DNA of 64,000 bases, from positions 375,245 to 439,244 of the forward strand of contig JASFYN010000002.1 of NCBI GenBank assembly GCA_030055615.1. The letters run 5' to 3'. How positions within the stretch are numbered: position 1 is the stretch's first letter; every line of letters starts with the position of its first letter. The position numbers and the translations under genes are program-made. Source of the stretch: Methanothermobacter sp. (GTDB lineage: Archaea; Methanobacteriota; Methanobacteria; Methanobacteriales; DSM-23052). The notes below the pieces were generated by a model. It saw nothing but the letters and a program-made list of their open reading frames with translations. It did no database searches and had not been told where the DNA came from. Shown here one piece after another: positions 55,415 to 64,000 of this stretch.

Positions 55415-56317
55415 TCATCCGATAATGGCTATTATCAATGGTAGGCTTATTAGACTGAGTGTTGTGCTCATAAATACGCAAGCAGCGGTTAAGTTAATAT
55501 CAAGGTCGTTTTCGATGGATAAGACCATGCTAAGCATGGCAGATGGCATAGCAGCTTCTATAATTGCAACAGATTTTTCCAAACCCGAAAATAGAAATAA
55601 CATTACAATTAGAACAGCTAAAAGTGGTGATATTAAAAGTCTAAAAGTGCTTACTATCACAGCATCCTTTAAAGAAGACTTTATAACTTTAAAGTCTAAT
55701 GATAAACCCAATGAGACCATTATAAGGGGTATGGCTGCCTTTGAAAGGTAATCTATAATATAGGATATGAGCCCAAGAGGTAAATTAAAGGCATTAAATG
55801 CTATCCCCAGGAAAAGACCCCAAAGGGGAGGGAAGAAGATTGTCCTTTTCAAAATCCTTTTATAATTATTACCAAAGATGAAAGATAACAGAACACCCAT
55901 GGTTAAAAATACGAATACTGATCCCATATCATATAATATCGCCCTTAAAAGACCAGAAACTCCAAAAACTCCCAAGATTACTGGATAGCCCATGAAACCA
56001 GAATTGACCATGGCAGCTGGTAATATTATGCTCCAAGCCCGTCTATTATCATAACATGCTATTCTAGTCCATGAAAACACCATTATCCCAATTAAAAGGC
56101 TAACTATCATAGATATAAGAGGCATCTTTAAAAGGGTTATGATAGTTGAAATCTTCGAATTATAAATCGAGCTAAAGATCAAAGATGGTATAGCAATATT
56201 CACAACCACCTTATTCAGAGAATAAGCATCTTCTTCCCTGAGAACACCTAAAGTTTTCGTGATATAACCGATTAAAACCATCAAGACTATTGAAAGTACG
56301 GTCTCAAAGGAATTCAT
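55415..56317 (-). CDS. Auxin efflux carrier (AEC) family transporter
   Basis: A 300-residue membrane protein with ten predicted helices in two groups of five, the plan of the AEC/BART superfamily. MVNSGFMGYPV (about residues 94-104) carries the conserved Asn-Gly-Pro pattern of the broken helix. The second half ends with PSAMLSMVLS. Such carriers export organic anions. No substrate can be derived, and neighbours (hdrA, radA) are unrelated. Confidence 0.85.
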   Translation of the reverse strand: MNSFETVLSIVLMVLIGYITKTLGVLREEDAYSLNKVVVNIAIPSLIFSSIYNSKISTIITLLKMPLISMIVSLLIGIMVFSWTRIACYDNRRAWSIILPAAMVNSGFMGYPVILGVFGVSGLLRAILYDMGSVFVFLTMGVLLSFIFGNNYKRILKRTIFFPPLWGLFLGIAFNAFNLPLGLISYIIDYLSKAAIPLIMVSLGLSLDFKVIKSSLKDAVIVSTFRLLISPLLAVLIVMLFLFSGLEKSVAIIEAAMPSAMLSMVLSIENDLDINLTAACVFMSTTLSLISLPLIIAIIG

Positions 56318-56382
56318 AAATTACCACAATAATCAATAAATTACCCCATATATGCTTCGCAAAAAAGGAACATGAGAATGTT

Positions 56383-57318
56383 CTAATCTACTATACCATC
56401 ATTAGTTATTTTAAAGACGCATTCACCTTCTGGTAGGTGTGGGCTGTCAACTAATCTCGCTATCCTCTTACCAGCTAAACCTTTCTTCAACCATATGCGG
56501 TAAGTTGCTGCGTGTCCAAGCACATGCCCCCCTATTGCCTTTGTTGGGCTCCCGAAGAAAGCATCAGGACGTGCTTGGACTTGGTTAGTTACGAAAATGG
56601 CTGCATTGTAAGTGTTAGCAATGTTCTGTAAAGTATGCAAGTGCTGGTTTAACTTTTGTTGTCTCGTTGCAAGGGATTCTCTCCCCACATATTCTGCCCT
56701 GAAATGGGATGTAAGCGAATCCACTATGACAAGTCTTATATCTTTACCCTCCTGGATTAACTCATTCACTTTCTCGGCCATGAGTATTTGATGACTTGAA
56801 TTAAAAGCCCTTGCAATGTATATTCTTTCCATAACCTCTTCGATGTTAAGTTCGAAAGCGTTAGCTATTTGTTCGATCCTTTCTGGTCTGAATGTGTTCT
56901 CTGTGTCTATGAATACTGCTTCACCATTTAACCCACCCCTATCCTCGGGTAGTTGGACTGTAACAACAAGTTCGTGGGCTAATTGGCTCTTACCAGACCC
57001 ATATTCCCCGAAAACCTCTGTTATGGCTTGTGTTTCTATTCCACCACCTATAAGCTCGTCTAGTGCCTTGCTGCCGGTGGTTATCCTTCCAACGTCTTTA
57101 CGCCTTTCCATCACATCAAGCGCTGTTTCGAAATCTATTTTTTCGGCTTTTCTAGCCGCTTCTATTATCTTCTCAGCCACTCCTTCACCTATATCTGCTT
57201 TAACTGATAACTCCTTAGCAGTGGCTGTTGCGAGACGCATCATGTCCCCAAATCCTGCTTCTCTAAGCTTTTGAGCTGTTTTAGACCCTACATTTGGGAG
57301 ATCCTCGAGTTCAACCAT
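56383..57318 (-). CDS. radA: DNA repair and recombination protein RadA
   Basis: The archaeal RecA/Rad51 recombinase, which forms filaments on single-stranded DNA. At 311 residues it has the N-terminal helix-hairpin-helix domain ([16 protein letters not shown]), Walker [10 protein letters not shown] (about 104-112), Walker B LVIVDSL near 200, and the L2 region with [13 protein letters not shown]. The second ATG (57318) is taken as start because GGAG lies seven bases before it but only one base before the first ATG at 57324. It lies directly behind the RPA gene, and the two belong to one repair unit. Confidence 0.95.
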   Translation of the reverse strand: MVELEDLPNVGSKTAQKLREAGFGDMMRLATATAKELSVKADIGEGVAEKIIEAARKAEKIDFETALDVMERRKDVGRITTGSKALDELIGGGIETQAITEVFGEYGSGKSQLAHELVVTVQLPEDRGGLNGEAVFIDTENTFRPERIEQIANAFELNIEEVMERIYIARAFNSSHQILMAEKVNELIQEGKDIRLVIVDSLTSHFRAEYVGRESLATRQQKLNQHLHTLQNIANTYNAAIFVTNQVQARPDAFFGSPTKAIGGHVLGHAATYRIWLKKGLAGKRIARLVDSPHLPEGECVFKITNDGIVD

Positions 57319-57339
57319 TTTCATTCTCCTTTTTTGATT

Positions 57340-59700
57340 TTAAAATTTAATATCTACAATCTTTTTGGGATTGAATCTTAACTCCTCATTATATTCATCG
57401 AAATTCGCATTCCCTATTACAGTTACATGCACACCATTAAGATCCTCAACTTTATCATGTAAAGCTCCTTCGTCACCTGTCTTGCTAATCACATCCACTA
57501 CTTCTTCTGTTTTCATTCCGAGCAATTTTTCGGCTTCCCTTCCAAAGAATGTTATCCTTATTTCTCCAGTCTCATCAATGATCCGACCTGGTATTATGAG
57601 TAGGTGGCGTGGTTCATCTATTACCTCGCCACAGAAGTTGCATATATTCTCCTCGCTGACATCAAGACGCGTGTTACACCTTGGACAACGATATGATACT
57701 ATCCTATCACCATAGAGGTCTGTTAATTCCCCCGAAATTTTCACATTCTCTGACCCCTCATCAAGGTCGCCTATACTCTTATATGGGTAAACCATCTCCT
57801 CTATTTCCTCAAAACTGGGTAAATCCTTAACTTCTCCTTTAATAACCTCTATCTGGGAATTCCGACCCAAACTAAGTTCAAGGTTCTCGTTCCTATATCT
57901 TACACGGGGATTTTCTATTTTCACAGCGTCACCTATGTTGAGGGGCGTGTCTGCTTTATCATCCCATAGTGTGACTCTTATGACGCCTGTGTCATCTGCC
58001 AACTCCATGCGCCGGAGTATACCGACACCATCCTCCCTCTGAAACTCCCTAGGCTCGTAAAGGTCGATGACTCTTCCGATAATCTTTATTCTTCTATCAT
58101 CCTCTTCTATCTCATCGATTTTCTTGGTGGTGTAAATAACATCCTCAAGTTCTTCCATGCTTGGAAGATCCTCCATATCTTCTGGGAGGGGTTTCATTAT
58201 CCTTGCGGTTTTACCCACACTTAATTCGATGTCATATAGGCCCATGCGAATTCTAGCATTCTCTATTTTGATAGCATCTCCCACTTTTAATGATGTGGTT
58301 GCTTTATCATCCCATAGTGTGACTCTTATGACGCCTGTGTCATCTGCCAACTCCATGCTCCGGAGTATACCGACACCATCCTCCCTCTGAAACTCTCTGG
58401 GGTCTCCTAATGATAATATGCGGCCGATCACATCAACTTCTTCGCCTTCATCCTCCATTTCCAATATTGAGGATATCTTCGCAGGTTTCAAATGTTCCTT
58501 GTACTCTTTTAGGACTTTTATGAGTCCCGTATCCTCTTCAGGGTTTATGATTATCCTAGTGTTCCAGTTTGTGTTTATGCGATAGGATGATGTGTAATTG
58601 TCAAACTCAACATTCCCACCTTCTATTTTTATTATGTCACCTTTTTTTATGTCTAAGTCAGCGTCTTCATGCCATAATGTTACTCTAACGGCTCCTGTAT
58701 CATCCATTATTTCAAGAGATCTCAAGGATCCTGTTGTCCCATCAGCTCTTTCAAAATTTATTTTATCGTGGATTTTTGTAACGAGGCCGATTACGTTCAC
58801 ATCTCTTTTCTCGTGGAGGTCTCCTATCTTTAATATTTTCTCTTCCACTTCAGGGACTTTGAAGTCTCCTTTTATAATCCTTGTAAGTCCATGATGCGTC
58901 AAGTAGACTTCTCCTTCCCTTTTTCTTGTTTGGGCTCCTAGTACTTTTATTGCATCACCTTCTTTCAAGGGGAGGTTTTTTATAAGTTCCGTGTCCCTGT
59001 TCCAGAGTGTGTAAGTTATTTTTCCTGTTTCGTCTTTTAGTTCCATTGATGCAACTTTGCCTTCCCTACCGTTCCTTTCGAAGGTCCTTATCCTTGATAT
59101 GCGGGTTATCCTAGCTATGATGTTAACTTCCTCGTCTTCTTCCTTGATTTCGGCTATGGGTGTTATTTCCTCCTTGTATTCTGGGATGTTTGGGTGATCT
59201 TCAGGGTCTAATACTTTTATTGTGGCGCGAGGTTGTAAGTGGATCTCTTTTCTACCTGCAAAGCCCCCTCTCACTTGGAAACCTTCTATTTGGATTATGT
59301 CTCCTTCTTTGAATTTTTTGAGTAACTTTATATTAGGTGTCCAAAATACTGCCCTTATCTTTCTGGTTTCATCTGCCAATAGGACATTCGCCACTTTCCC
59401 CTCTTTACCGGCACGGTTGATGAAACTCCTTATATTCGATATTCTAAGGACTCTACCTATAATTTTAAGGTTCCGATCAGCTCCTTCCATTTCCGCTATA
59501 TCAGCGATCTTATACTCTCTTTCTGATAATGGTTTGTTTTCTTGGTTTAAGTACTCGCCTACTATCATATGAGCTATGTCAACGTCATCGATGAAACCTA
59601 CATCATATTCTTTTTTTCTTTCTTCAAGTTGTTTTAGGAACTCTTCCTTTGAAATTTTATCTTTTATCTTCTCATATTCATCCAATATTTCCCTTTTCAT
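57340..59700 (-). CDS. rpa: Replication protein A, multi-OB-fold single-strand binding protein
   Basis: A 786-residue single-stranded DNA-binding protein in one chain. After an N-terminal helical segment, five or more OB-fold units of about 100-115 residues follow. Each has a VNIIARI/VIGLVTKI-like first strand and an R.TLWDDKA or R.TLWHEDA strand. A zinc finger (CPRCNTRL and CNFCGEV) near residue 685 and a last OB-like domain close the protein. This is the single-chain RPA type of Methanothermobacter. Two neighbouring OB folds contain a DNA repeat of 96 bases that is almost identical (57952-58047 and 58300-58395). It is transcribed with radA, which it helps to load. Confidence 0.93.
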   Translation of the reverse strand: MKREILDEYEKIKDKISKEEFLKQLEERKKEYDVGFIDDVDIAHMIVGEYLNQENKPLSEREYKIADIAEMEGADRNLKIIGRVLRISNIRSFINRAGKEGKVANVLLADETRKIRAVFWTPNIKLLKKFKEGDIIQIEGFQVRGGFAGRKEIHLQPRATIKVLDPEDHPNIPEYKEEITPIAEIKEEDEEVNIIARITRISRIRTFERNGREGKVASMELKDETGKITYTLWNRDTELIKNLPLKEGDAIKVLGAQTRKREGEVYLTHHGLTRIIKGDFKVPEVEEKILKIGDLHEKRDVNVIGLVTKIHDKINFERADGTTGSLRSLEIMDDTGAVRVTLWHEDADLDIKKGDIIKIEGGNVEFDNYTSSYRINTNWNTRIIINPEEDTGLIKVLKEYKEHLKPAKISSILEMEDEGEEVDVIGRILSLGDPREFQREDGVGILRSMELADDTGVIRVTLWDDKATTSLKVGDAIKIENARIRMGLYDIELSVGKTARIMKPLPEDMEDLPSMEELEDVIYTTKKIDEIEEDDRRIKIIGRVIDLYEPREFQREDGVGILRRMELADDTGVIRVTLWDDKADTPLNIGDAVKIENPRVRYRNENLELSLGRNSQIEVIKGEVKDLPSFEEIEEMVYPYKSIGDLDEGSENVKISGELTDLYGDRIVSYRCPRCNTRLDVSEENICNFCGEVIDEPRHLLIIPGRIIDETGEIRITFFGREAEKLLGMKTEEVVDVISKTGDEGALHDKVEDLNGVHVTVIGNANFDEYNEELRFNPKKIVDIKF
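57952..58047 (-). repeat. Near-identical internal repeat in RPA (second copy 58300-58395)
   Basis: Ninety-six bases recur 348 bases (116 codons) away with a single difference (ATGCGCCGG against ATGCTCCGG). They encode the FQREDGVGILR.MELADDTGV strand region of two successive OB folds, and flanking sequence is much less alike. Confidence 0.9.
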
Positions 59701-59812
59701 CGCCTTCCCTCAATAATATAATACATTATCATTAACCTAATAAAATTGGTGAGAGAGCATGTGAAAACTATTTATAATAACAATTAATAACAAAATAATA
59801 TATAAGTTTATT

Positions 59813-61663
59813 CTATGATTCTATGCTACCCCCAGGACCGGGCACTTTTAATATAGCACCTTCTTTACAAACATCCATACAAGAACCACATTTCAGACAC
59901 TTCTCCTGGTCTATAAAATGCACCTCATCTTTAACACCCACAATAGCATTACCTGGACAAACCTTTGAACATACCATGCACCCTGTACACTGTTTCCCGT
60001 CAATGAAGTAATGCATCAACTCCCTACAATATGCCGCTGGACACCTCCTATTCATGACATGTTCAACATATTCTTCCCTGAAATATTTAAGGGTTGTGAG
60101 AACAGGATTCGGCGCCGTCTGGCCAAGTCCACAAAGTGAAGCCGCCTTAACAGCCTCAGCAACCTCATGGAGAGTCTCAACATCCTCAGGATTCCCATTC
60201 CCCTGAACTATATCATCAAGGATTAATAGCATTTGCTGGGTTCCCAAACGGCAAGGTACACATTTACCACATGATTCCCTTTGTGTAAATTCAAGAAAAT
60301 AACGCGCAATTTCTACCATGCAAGAATCATCTGATAATACTACAAGGCCGCCTGATCCCATGATAGCCCCTGCAGAAGTGAGTGAATCATAATCAATTTC
60401 AATGTCCATCATTGAAGCTGGAATACAACCTCCTGATGGCCCCCCAATCTGAACAGCCTTTAAATTCCCCCCATTTTTTATACCACCCCCTATATCAAAT
60501 ATGACCCTTCTAAGGGTTGTGCCAAGAGGTACTTCTATGAGGCCTGTTCTTTTAACATCTCCCACAAGTGAAAATGTTTTAGTGCCTTTACTTGATTCAG
60601 TACCTATTGAACTGAACTTTTCAACTCCCTCCTGGAATATTAATGATATTGCTGCAAATGTTTCCACATTATTTATTACGGTGGGCTTGCCCCATAAGCC
60701 CTTTGTGGTTGGGAATGGTGGCCTTGTCCTTGGCATGCCCCTTCTGCCTTCGATGGATGCGATGAGCGCAGTCTCCTCACCACATACAAAAGCCCCCGCA
60801 CCCTTCTTTATCACGATTTCAATGTCTAAGAGGCCTATTTTATCCAAGTCATTTATGGCCTTCTCCAATTTTTCCAAGGCGGCCGGATATTCTGCTCTAC
60901 AGTAAATGTATGCTTTTTTGGCCTTAATTGTGTGGGCTCCTATTAGTATTCCTTCAATTACAGAGTGCGGATCTCCTTCAAGGAGTGAACGATTCATGAA
61001 GGCGCCTGGATCTCCTTCATCCGCGTTACATATAATGTACTTTTCTTTGGAATTTGATTGTCTGCATAAATCCCATTTTAGCCATGTTGGGAAGCCTGCT
61101 CCGCCTCTTCCACGCAAACCCGATCTTTTAATAGTGTCTATGATTTCATCAGCTCCCATTTCAAGTGTCTTCAAAAGACCTGTGTAGCCTCCTGTTGCAA
61201 GATAATGGTTTATATCCTCTGGGTTTATCAGACCGCATCTCCGGAGTATTCGACGGGATTGTAACTTCATAAAATCAGATTCGAAAAAACTACCTCTCGT
61301 TCCTGTTTCTTTTACTTGTATCGTGCCCAATATATTCTCTTTGGCTACTTTATCTTCTATTATGTTCTTTTTGATGATATTTTTAACTAGTTTTTTGTTT
61401 ACTGGACCGTAAAATACTCCTTCTTTGTTATTTTTGAATATTCCTATTATAGGTTCTGCATAGCATGATCCTATGCATCCAACTGGTATTATCCTAGCTT
61501 CGATATTCTTTCTGGTTATTTCATCTTCTATTACTTTTGTGATTTCGTTTGCTCCAGCTGATATGCCACAAGTGGCTGAACCTATAAGGATAGCTGGTGG
61601 TTCTCCTCGGAAGATGGAATAGTATTCTTTTTTTGCTTTTTGGACGAGTTTTTCGAAATTCAT
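59813..61663 (-). CDS. NuoF-like flavin subunit of an NAD(P)-linked dehydrogenase
   Basis: A 616-residue diaphorase subunit like HydB/HndC. Residues about 1-110 are a thioredoxin-like domain (SATCGISAG and VGCIGSCYAEP). The FMN and nucleotide-binding part follows with GLRGRGGAGFPT (about 188-199), NADEGDPGAFM (about 221-231) and GAGAFVCGEETALI. An SLBB region comes next, then the NuoF cluster ESCGKCVPCRLGT, and at the end two [4Fe-4S] motifs (CTGCMVCSKVCP, CLKCGSCMDVC). It would transfer electrons between NAD(P)H and the iron-sulfur chain of a partner such as the FdhA at 31766. Downstream of the NuoE-like gene by nine bases. Confidence 0.92.
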   Translation of the reverse strand: MNFEKLVQKAKKEYYSIFRGEPPAILIGSATCGISAGANEITKVIEDEITRKNIEARIIPVGCIGSCYAEPIIGIFKNNKEGVFYGPVNKKLVKNIIKKNIIEDKVAKENILGTIQVKETGTRGSFFESDFMKLQSRRILRRCGLINPEDINHYLATGGYTGLLKTLEMGADEIIDTIKRSGLRGRGGAGFPTWLKWDLCRQSNSKEKYIICNADEGDPGAFMNRSLLEGDPHSVIEGILIGAHTIKAKKAYIYCRAEYPAALEKLEKAINDLDKIGLLDIEIVIKKGAGAFVCGEETALIASIEGRRGMPRTRPPFPTTKGLWGKPTVINNVETFAAISLIFQEGVEKFSSIGTESSKGTKTFSLVGDVKRTGLIEVPLGTTLRRVIFDIGGGIKNGGNLKAVQIGGPSGGCIPASMMDIEIDYDSLTSAGAIMGSGGLVVLSDDSCMVEIARYFLEFTQRESCGKCVPCRLGTQQMLLILDDIVQGNGNPEDVETLHEVAEAVKAASLCGLGQTAPNPVLTTLKYFREEYVEHVMNRRCPAAYCRELMHYFIDGKQCTGCMVCSKVCPGNAIVGVKDEVHFIDQEKCLKCGSCMDVCKEGAILKVPGPGGSIES

Positions 61664-61672
61664 GTTGACACT

Positions 61673-62125
61673 CTATGATTTTTGTGGGAGTAGTCTTTTT
61701 ATTTGTCTTGGTTTTATCCTTGATATTACCTTTCCGTTTATCATGGCACATGGTGCGAGTGAGCAGCAACCGATGCATCCTACAGCTTCCAAGGAATATT
61801 CATGGTCTGGGGTGGTTTCTCCCTCTTTTATTTTGAGGCGTCTTTGGATAGCTTCTATTATCTGCTCCGAGCCTTTTACATGGCATGCGGTGCCTGTGCA
61901 AACTGTCAAATGTTTCCTACCTTTTGGTTTGAATCTGAATTGCGCATAGAACGTTGCAATACCATAAATCTGACTCTCACTAACCTCCGTAACCTTTGAA
62001 AGTTCTCTTAAAGCATTCTCTGGCAAATACCCATATTCTTCTTGGACATCTTGAAGTAATGGTATAATATCTTCCCTTTTACCATGATAGGATTTCAATA
62101 TTTTCTTCAACCTTTGCATTAACAA
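61673..62125 (-). CDS. NuoE-like [2Fe-2S] subunit
   Basis: A 150-residue thioredoxin-fold ferredoxin of the NuoE/HydC family. A helical N-terminus (GKREDIIPLLQDVQEEYGYLP) is followed by the four cluster ligands in CTGTACH and VGCIGCCSLAPC. In related complexes it sits next to the FMN of NuoF. It starts the leftward pair with the NuoF-like gene, and its promoter faces that of the fdhD homologue in the 82-base space 62126-62207. Confidence 0.93.
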   Translation of the reverse strand: MLMQRLKKILKSYHGKREDIIPLLQDVQEEYGYLPENALRELSKVTEVSESQIYGIATFYAQFRFKPKGRKHLTVCTGTACHVKGSEQIIEAIQRRLKIKEGETTPDHEYSLEAVGCIGCCSLAPCAMINGKVISRIKPRQIKRLLPQKS

Positions 62126-62207
62126 CCTCCTCTAATGGCGAAAAACTAACATCACCTCAAAGATTTTCCTCTCTAGCTACCAATATAATCTTAAAGGAGA
62201 GGATATC

Positions 62208-62954
62208 ATGAAATTATATAAGGATGTTATTGCTTTTAAGTTTGATGGAAAAACTGCTAAGGTCAAGGAAAGAGTCGTTAAAGATTCGGAGATACACCTT
62301 ATAATAAATAGGATGCTTTCAAGACGTTTCTATGTCACCCCTAGTAATTTGAAAGAGTTTACAATAGGATATCTTTTAGGTGAAGGTTTAATCGACACCA
62401 TATCTGATATAAAACTTTTAGATATAAATAAGGAGACAATAAACGTGGAAATAAACCTAAAGGATAACCTGGTCAAAGAATCTGTTATAGGATCAGATAG
62501 TCTGGGCGGGTGGAGATATAAGATAGAATCTGTAAAAGCAGTCAATTCTACATTTAGCATAAAAAGCGATGAACTTTTTGAAGCGTTTGATAGATTAGTA
62601 AAAGGGGCCAAGTTATGGCAGATGACCGGCGGGGCCCATGTGGCCGCCCTTGTAGGTGAAGATAAGTTCATACTTGCAGAGGATGTTAGCCGTCATGTTG
62701 CAGTGGACAAGATAATAGGGGCAGGTGCCCTTGATATGGTTGATTTTGCAGAGACTTTTATAGTTTATAGTGGTCGCATGCCAGCTGACATGCTCATAAA
62801 AGTTGCAAGGGTAGGTATACCAATAATAGCCTCAAATGCCGCTCCAACATATTCTGGTTACAAGGTTGCAGTAGAGGCGGGTCTTACCATGATAGGTTTT
62901 GTGAGGGATAGGAGGTTTAATATCTACACTCATCCTGAGAGAATAAAGATATAA
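62208..62954 (+). CDS. fdhD: FdhD-family protein without cysteines
   Basis: FdhD passes sulfur to the pterin cofactor of formate dehydrogenase. This 248-residue homologue has the C-terminal core: TGGAHVAAL (about 140-148), EDVSRHVAVDKIIG (about 158-171), YSGRMPADM, and GLTMIGFVRDRRFNIY near the end. The loop that in E. coli FdhD carries the sulfur-transfer cysteine pair is here VIGSDSLGGW, and I find no cysteine in the entire protein. It is divergent from the NuoE/NuoF-like pair, which ties these to formate dehydrogenase. The ATG follows GGAGAGGATATC. Confidence 0.85.
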   Translation: MKLYKDVIAFKFDGKTAKVKERVVKDSEIHLIINRMLSRRFYVTPSNLKEFTIGYLLGEGLIDTISDIKLLDINKETINVEINLKDNLVKESVIGSDSLGGWRYKIESVKAVNSTFSIKSDELFEAFDRLVKGAKLWQMTGGAHVAALVGEDKFILAEDVSRHVAVDKIIGAGALDMVDFAETFIVYSGRMPADMLIKVARVGIPIIASNAAPTYSGYKVAVEAGLTMIGFVRDRRFNIYTHPERIKI

Positions 62955-63024
62955 AACTTTTGTTCAGTAGGCTAGAAGGAGGGTTGGATAAACTACAATG
63001 CACTATGAATAGTTTTGGTTTATT

Positions 63025-63618
63025 TCATTCGAAAACGTCATGCATTTTTTTCATGTCTTCTTCTTTTTTATTTAGTTTTTCCATTAGCTCTGCTATTAGA
63101 CCATCTAGGAATACTAGAGCAGATACTTCGAATAGTGTCCCTAGAGGTGCTTTCGAGTGGTGTTCGCCCTTCATTTGTCTTTTTATATAATTTTGTTCAC
63201 CATCTATTTTAGTTTTCCCTTTTACTGTCACGGTAAGATCTGCGATTTCTGAAAGGGTTGATTTTGGATATGATGTTATGGCAACTACCTTTGAACCTCT
63301 ATCCTTGGCTATATTAGCCGCCTTTATGATGTAACTTGTCTCTCCAGACCCTGAAATTGCTATTAGACAATCATCTTTTCGTATGGCTGGGGTTATGGTT
63401 TCTCCAACTACGAATACATTCATGCCCAAGTGCATTAGCCTCATTGCAAAAGCCTTTGCCACAAGCCCTGAACGTCCCAATCCAATCACAAATATTCTCT
63501 TAGAAGATGTTAAGGTTTCAATCAATTTTTCTATGCCTTTTTCATCTATGCTCTCCAAAACTTCCTGGATGTTCTTTATGATTAACTTAATAGCCTCTTT
63601 TATGATCAACCTTCGCAC
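63025..63618 (-). CDS. hxlB: 6-phospho-3-hexuloisomerase-like SIS-domain protein
   Basis: A 197-residue sugar isomerase domain protein of the HxlB (PHI) family: [22 protein letters not shown] (about 44-65, split here by its glycine loop), [11 protein letters not shown] (about 93-103), and the C-terminal [20 protein letters not shown]. In archaea PHI with hexulose phosphate synthase runs the ribulose monophosphate route, in methanogens for making pentose phosphates. The start is GTG 63618 or TTG 63609. The partner synthase is not adjacent. Confidence 0.85.
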   Translation of the reverse strand: MRRLIIKEAIKLIIKNIQEVLESIDEKGIEKLIETLTSSKRIFVIGLGRSGLVAKAFAMRLMHLGMNVFVVGETITPAIRKDDCLIAISGSGETSYIIKAANIAKDRGSKVVAITSYPKSTLSEIADLTVTVKGKTKIDGEQNYIKRQMKGEHHSKAPLGTLFEVSALVFLDGLIAELMEKLNKKEEDMKKMHDVFE

Positions 63619-63711
63619 CTTACCCCCTTTTTTATAAGATAAACTACTCTAATTACATTTATAAGGTTTGGTTAAAATCCATTATAAAAGATTTTATAAT
63701 ACCGGATCAGT

Positions 63712-64000
63712 ATGAAAGAAAAACCAATTATTGGGATCTCCATAGATGGTGTTGAATTAGACTACAAATTACTTGAAATGTTAGAATGGGTTTCAAGGAC
63801 ATGTTCCCAGAGGAAAGCTGCCAAAAAAATCGGTATAACAGTCCAGGTATTTAATAGGCGTATATTAAAATGCGAGGATAAACTAGGATTCAAGTTAGTT
63901 AAAAGTAGTAAAAGTGGTTCCGAACTCACACCAGAAGGTGCTAAAATCCTTAAAAAATACCATGAATACAAGAACCTCCTAGAAGAAAGTGAAAGGATCC
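63712..64000 (+). CDS. 5' part of a ModE/LysR-type transcriptional regulator
   Basis: Ninety-six codons are visible and the frame is still open at the window edge. Residues about 20-80 form a winged helix of the ModE/LysR kind: LEMLEWVSRTCSQRKAAKKIGITVQVF is a helix-turn-helix read in the usual position (split by its turn), and SGSELTPEGAKIL is the wing. In methanogens such domains are often fused to molybdate-binding domains, which would fit the molybdenum/tungsten genes in the window, but the ligand domain is outside. The gene is divergent from hxlB across 93 bases. Confidence 0.75.
   Translation, partial: MKEKPIIGISIDGVELDYKLLEMLEWVSRTCSQRKAAKKIGITVQVFNRRILKCEDKLGFKLVKSSKSGSELTPEGAKILKKYHEYKNLLEESERI

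Overview
The window reads as a thermophilic, hydrogenotrophic methanogen of the order Methanobacteriales, most probably a Methanothermobacter relative with a moderately AT-rich genome (impression by eye, not computed). The reasons are a nearly complete energy-converting hydrogenase A (Eha) operon, a tungsten-type formylmethanofuran dehydrogenase (Fwd) operon, HdrA, the nitrogen repressor NrpR, a pseudomurein-binding wall protein, archaeal RadA and RPA, an archaeal S-adenosylmethionine synthetase, an intron-containing tRNA-Met, TATA-type promoters and GGTGAT or GGAGG ribosome sites. Genes are dense and stop/start overlaps (ATGA, TTGA) are common.

Layout. 1-10614 (+): eha operon from the end of the gene before ehaB through ehaQ, then a third polyferredoxin and a CBS-domain protein. 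10813-12574 (+): cobalt/nickel ECF transporter genes cbiM, cbiN and cbiQ without an adjacent ATPase. 12851-12959: tRNA-Met with an intron, preceded by an odd inverted repeat. 13075-15210 (+): ThiF-like protein and glnA, the latter with a textbook NrpR operator. 15235-18358 (-): a three-gene ABC-2 exporter. 18432-20813 (+): moeA and a site-2-type protease. 20981-22229 (-): decaying genes, including a frameshifted lipoprotein. 22491-27978: class II amidotransferase, cbiE, a YchF/Obg-type GTPase and a P-type ATPase. 28312-30069: secreted wall-binding TIM-barrel protein.

30058-40547: molybdenum/tungsten block. moaA and mobB run leftward. To the right are a formate dehydrogenase catalytic subunit with a NuoG-like ferredoxin front end and the fwdHFGDACB operon, which opens with an HTH-ferredoxin fusion. 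40660-53162 (mostly -): a small cysteine-rich protein and nrpR, a dolichol-kinase-like protein, purL, ileS, SAM synthetase, a DUF192 protein, a flavin/ferredoxin protein, glyA and a DUF169 protein. 53205-59700 (-): hdrA, an AEC transporter, radA and RPA. 59813-62954: NuoF-like and NuoE-like diaphorase subunits facing an fdhD homologue. 63025-64000: hxlB-like isomerase and the start of a ModE/LysR-type regulator.

How it fits together. Eha supplies low-potential ferredoxin from H2 using the ion gradient; Fwd uses that ferredoxin to fix CO2 onto methanofuran; HdrA belongs to the bifurcating complex that links the last and first steps of methanogenesis. MoaA, MoeA and MobB supply the pterin cofactor needed by Fwd and the formate dehydrogenase. 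The most unusual signal is a set of parts for an NAD(P)-linked or bifurcating formate dehydrogenase: FdhA with a NuoG-like N-terminus, NuoE, NuoF and FdhD. It is split over two loci about 25 kb apart, and its FdhD homologue contains no cysteine.
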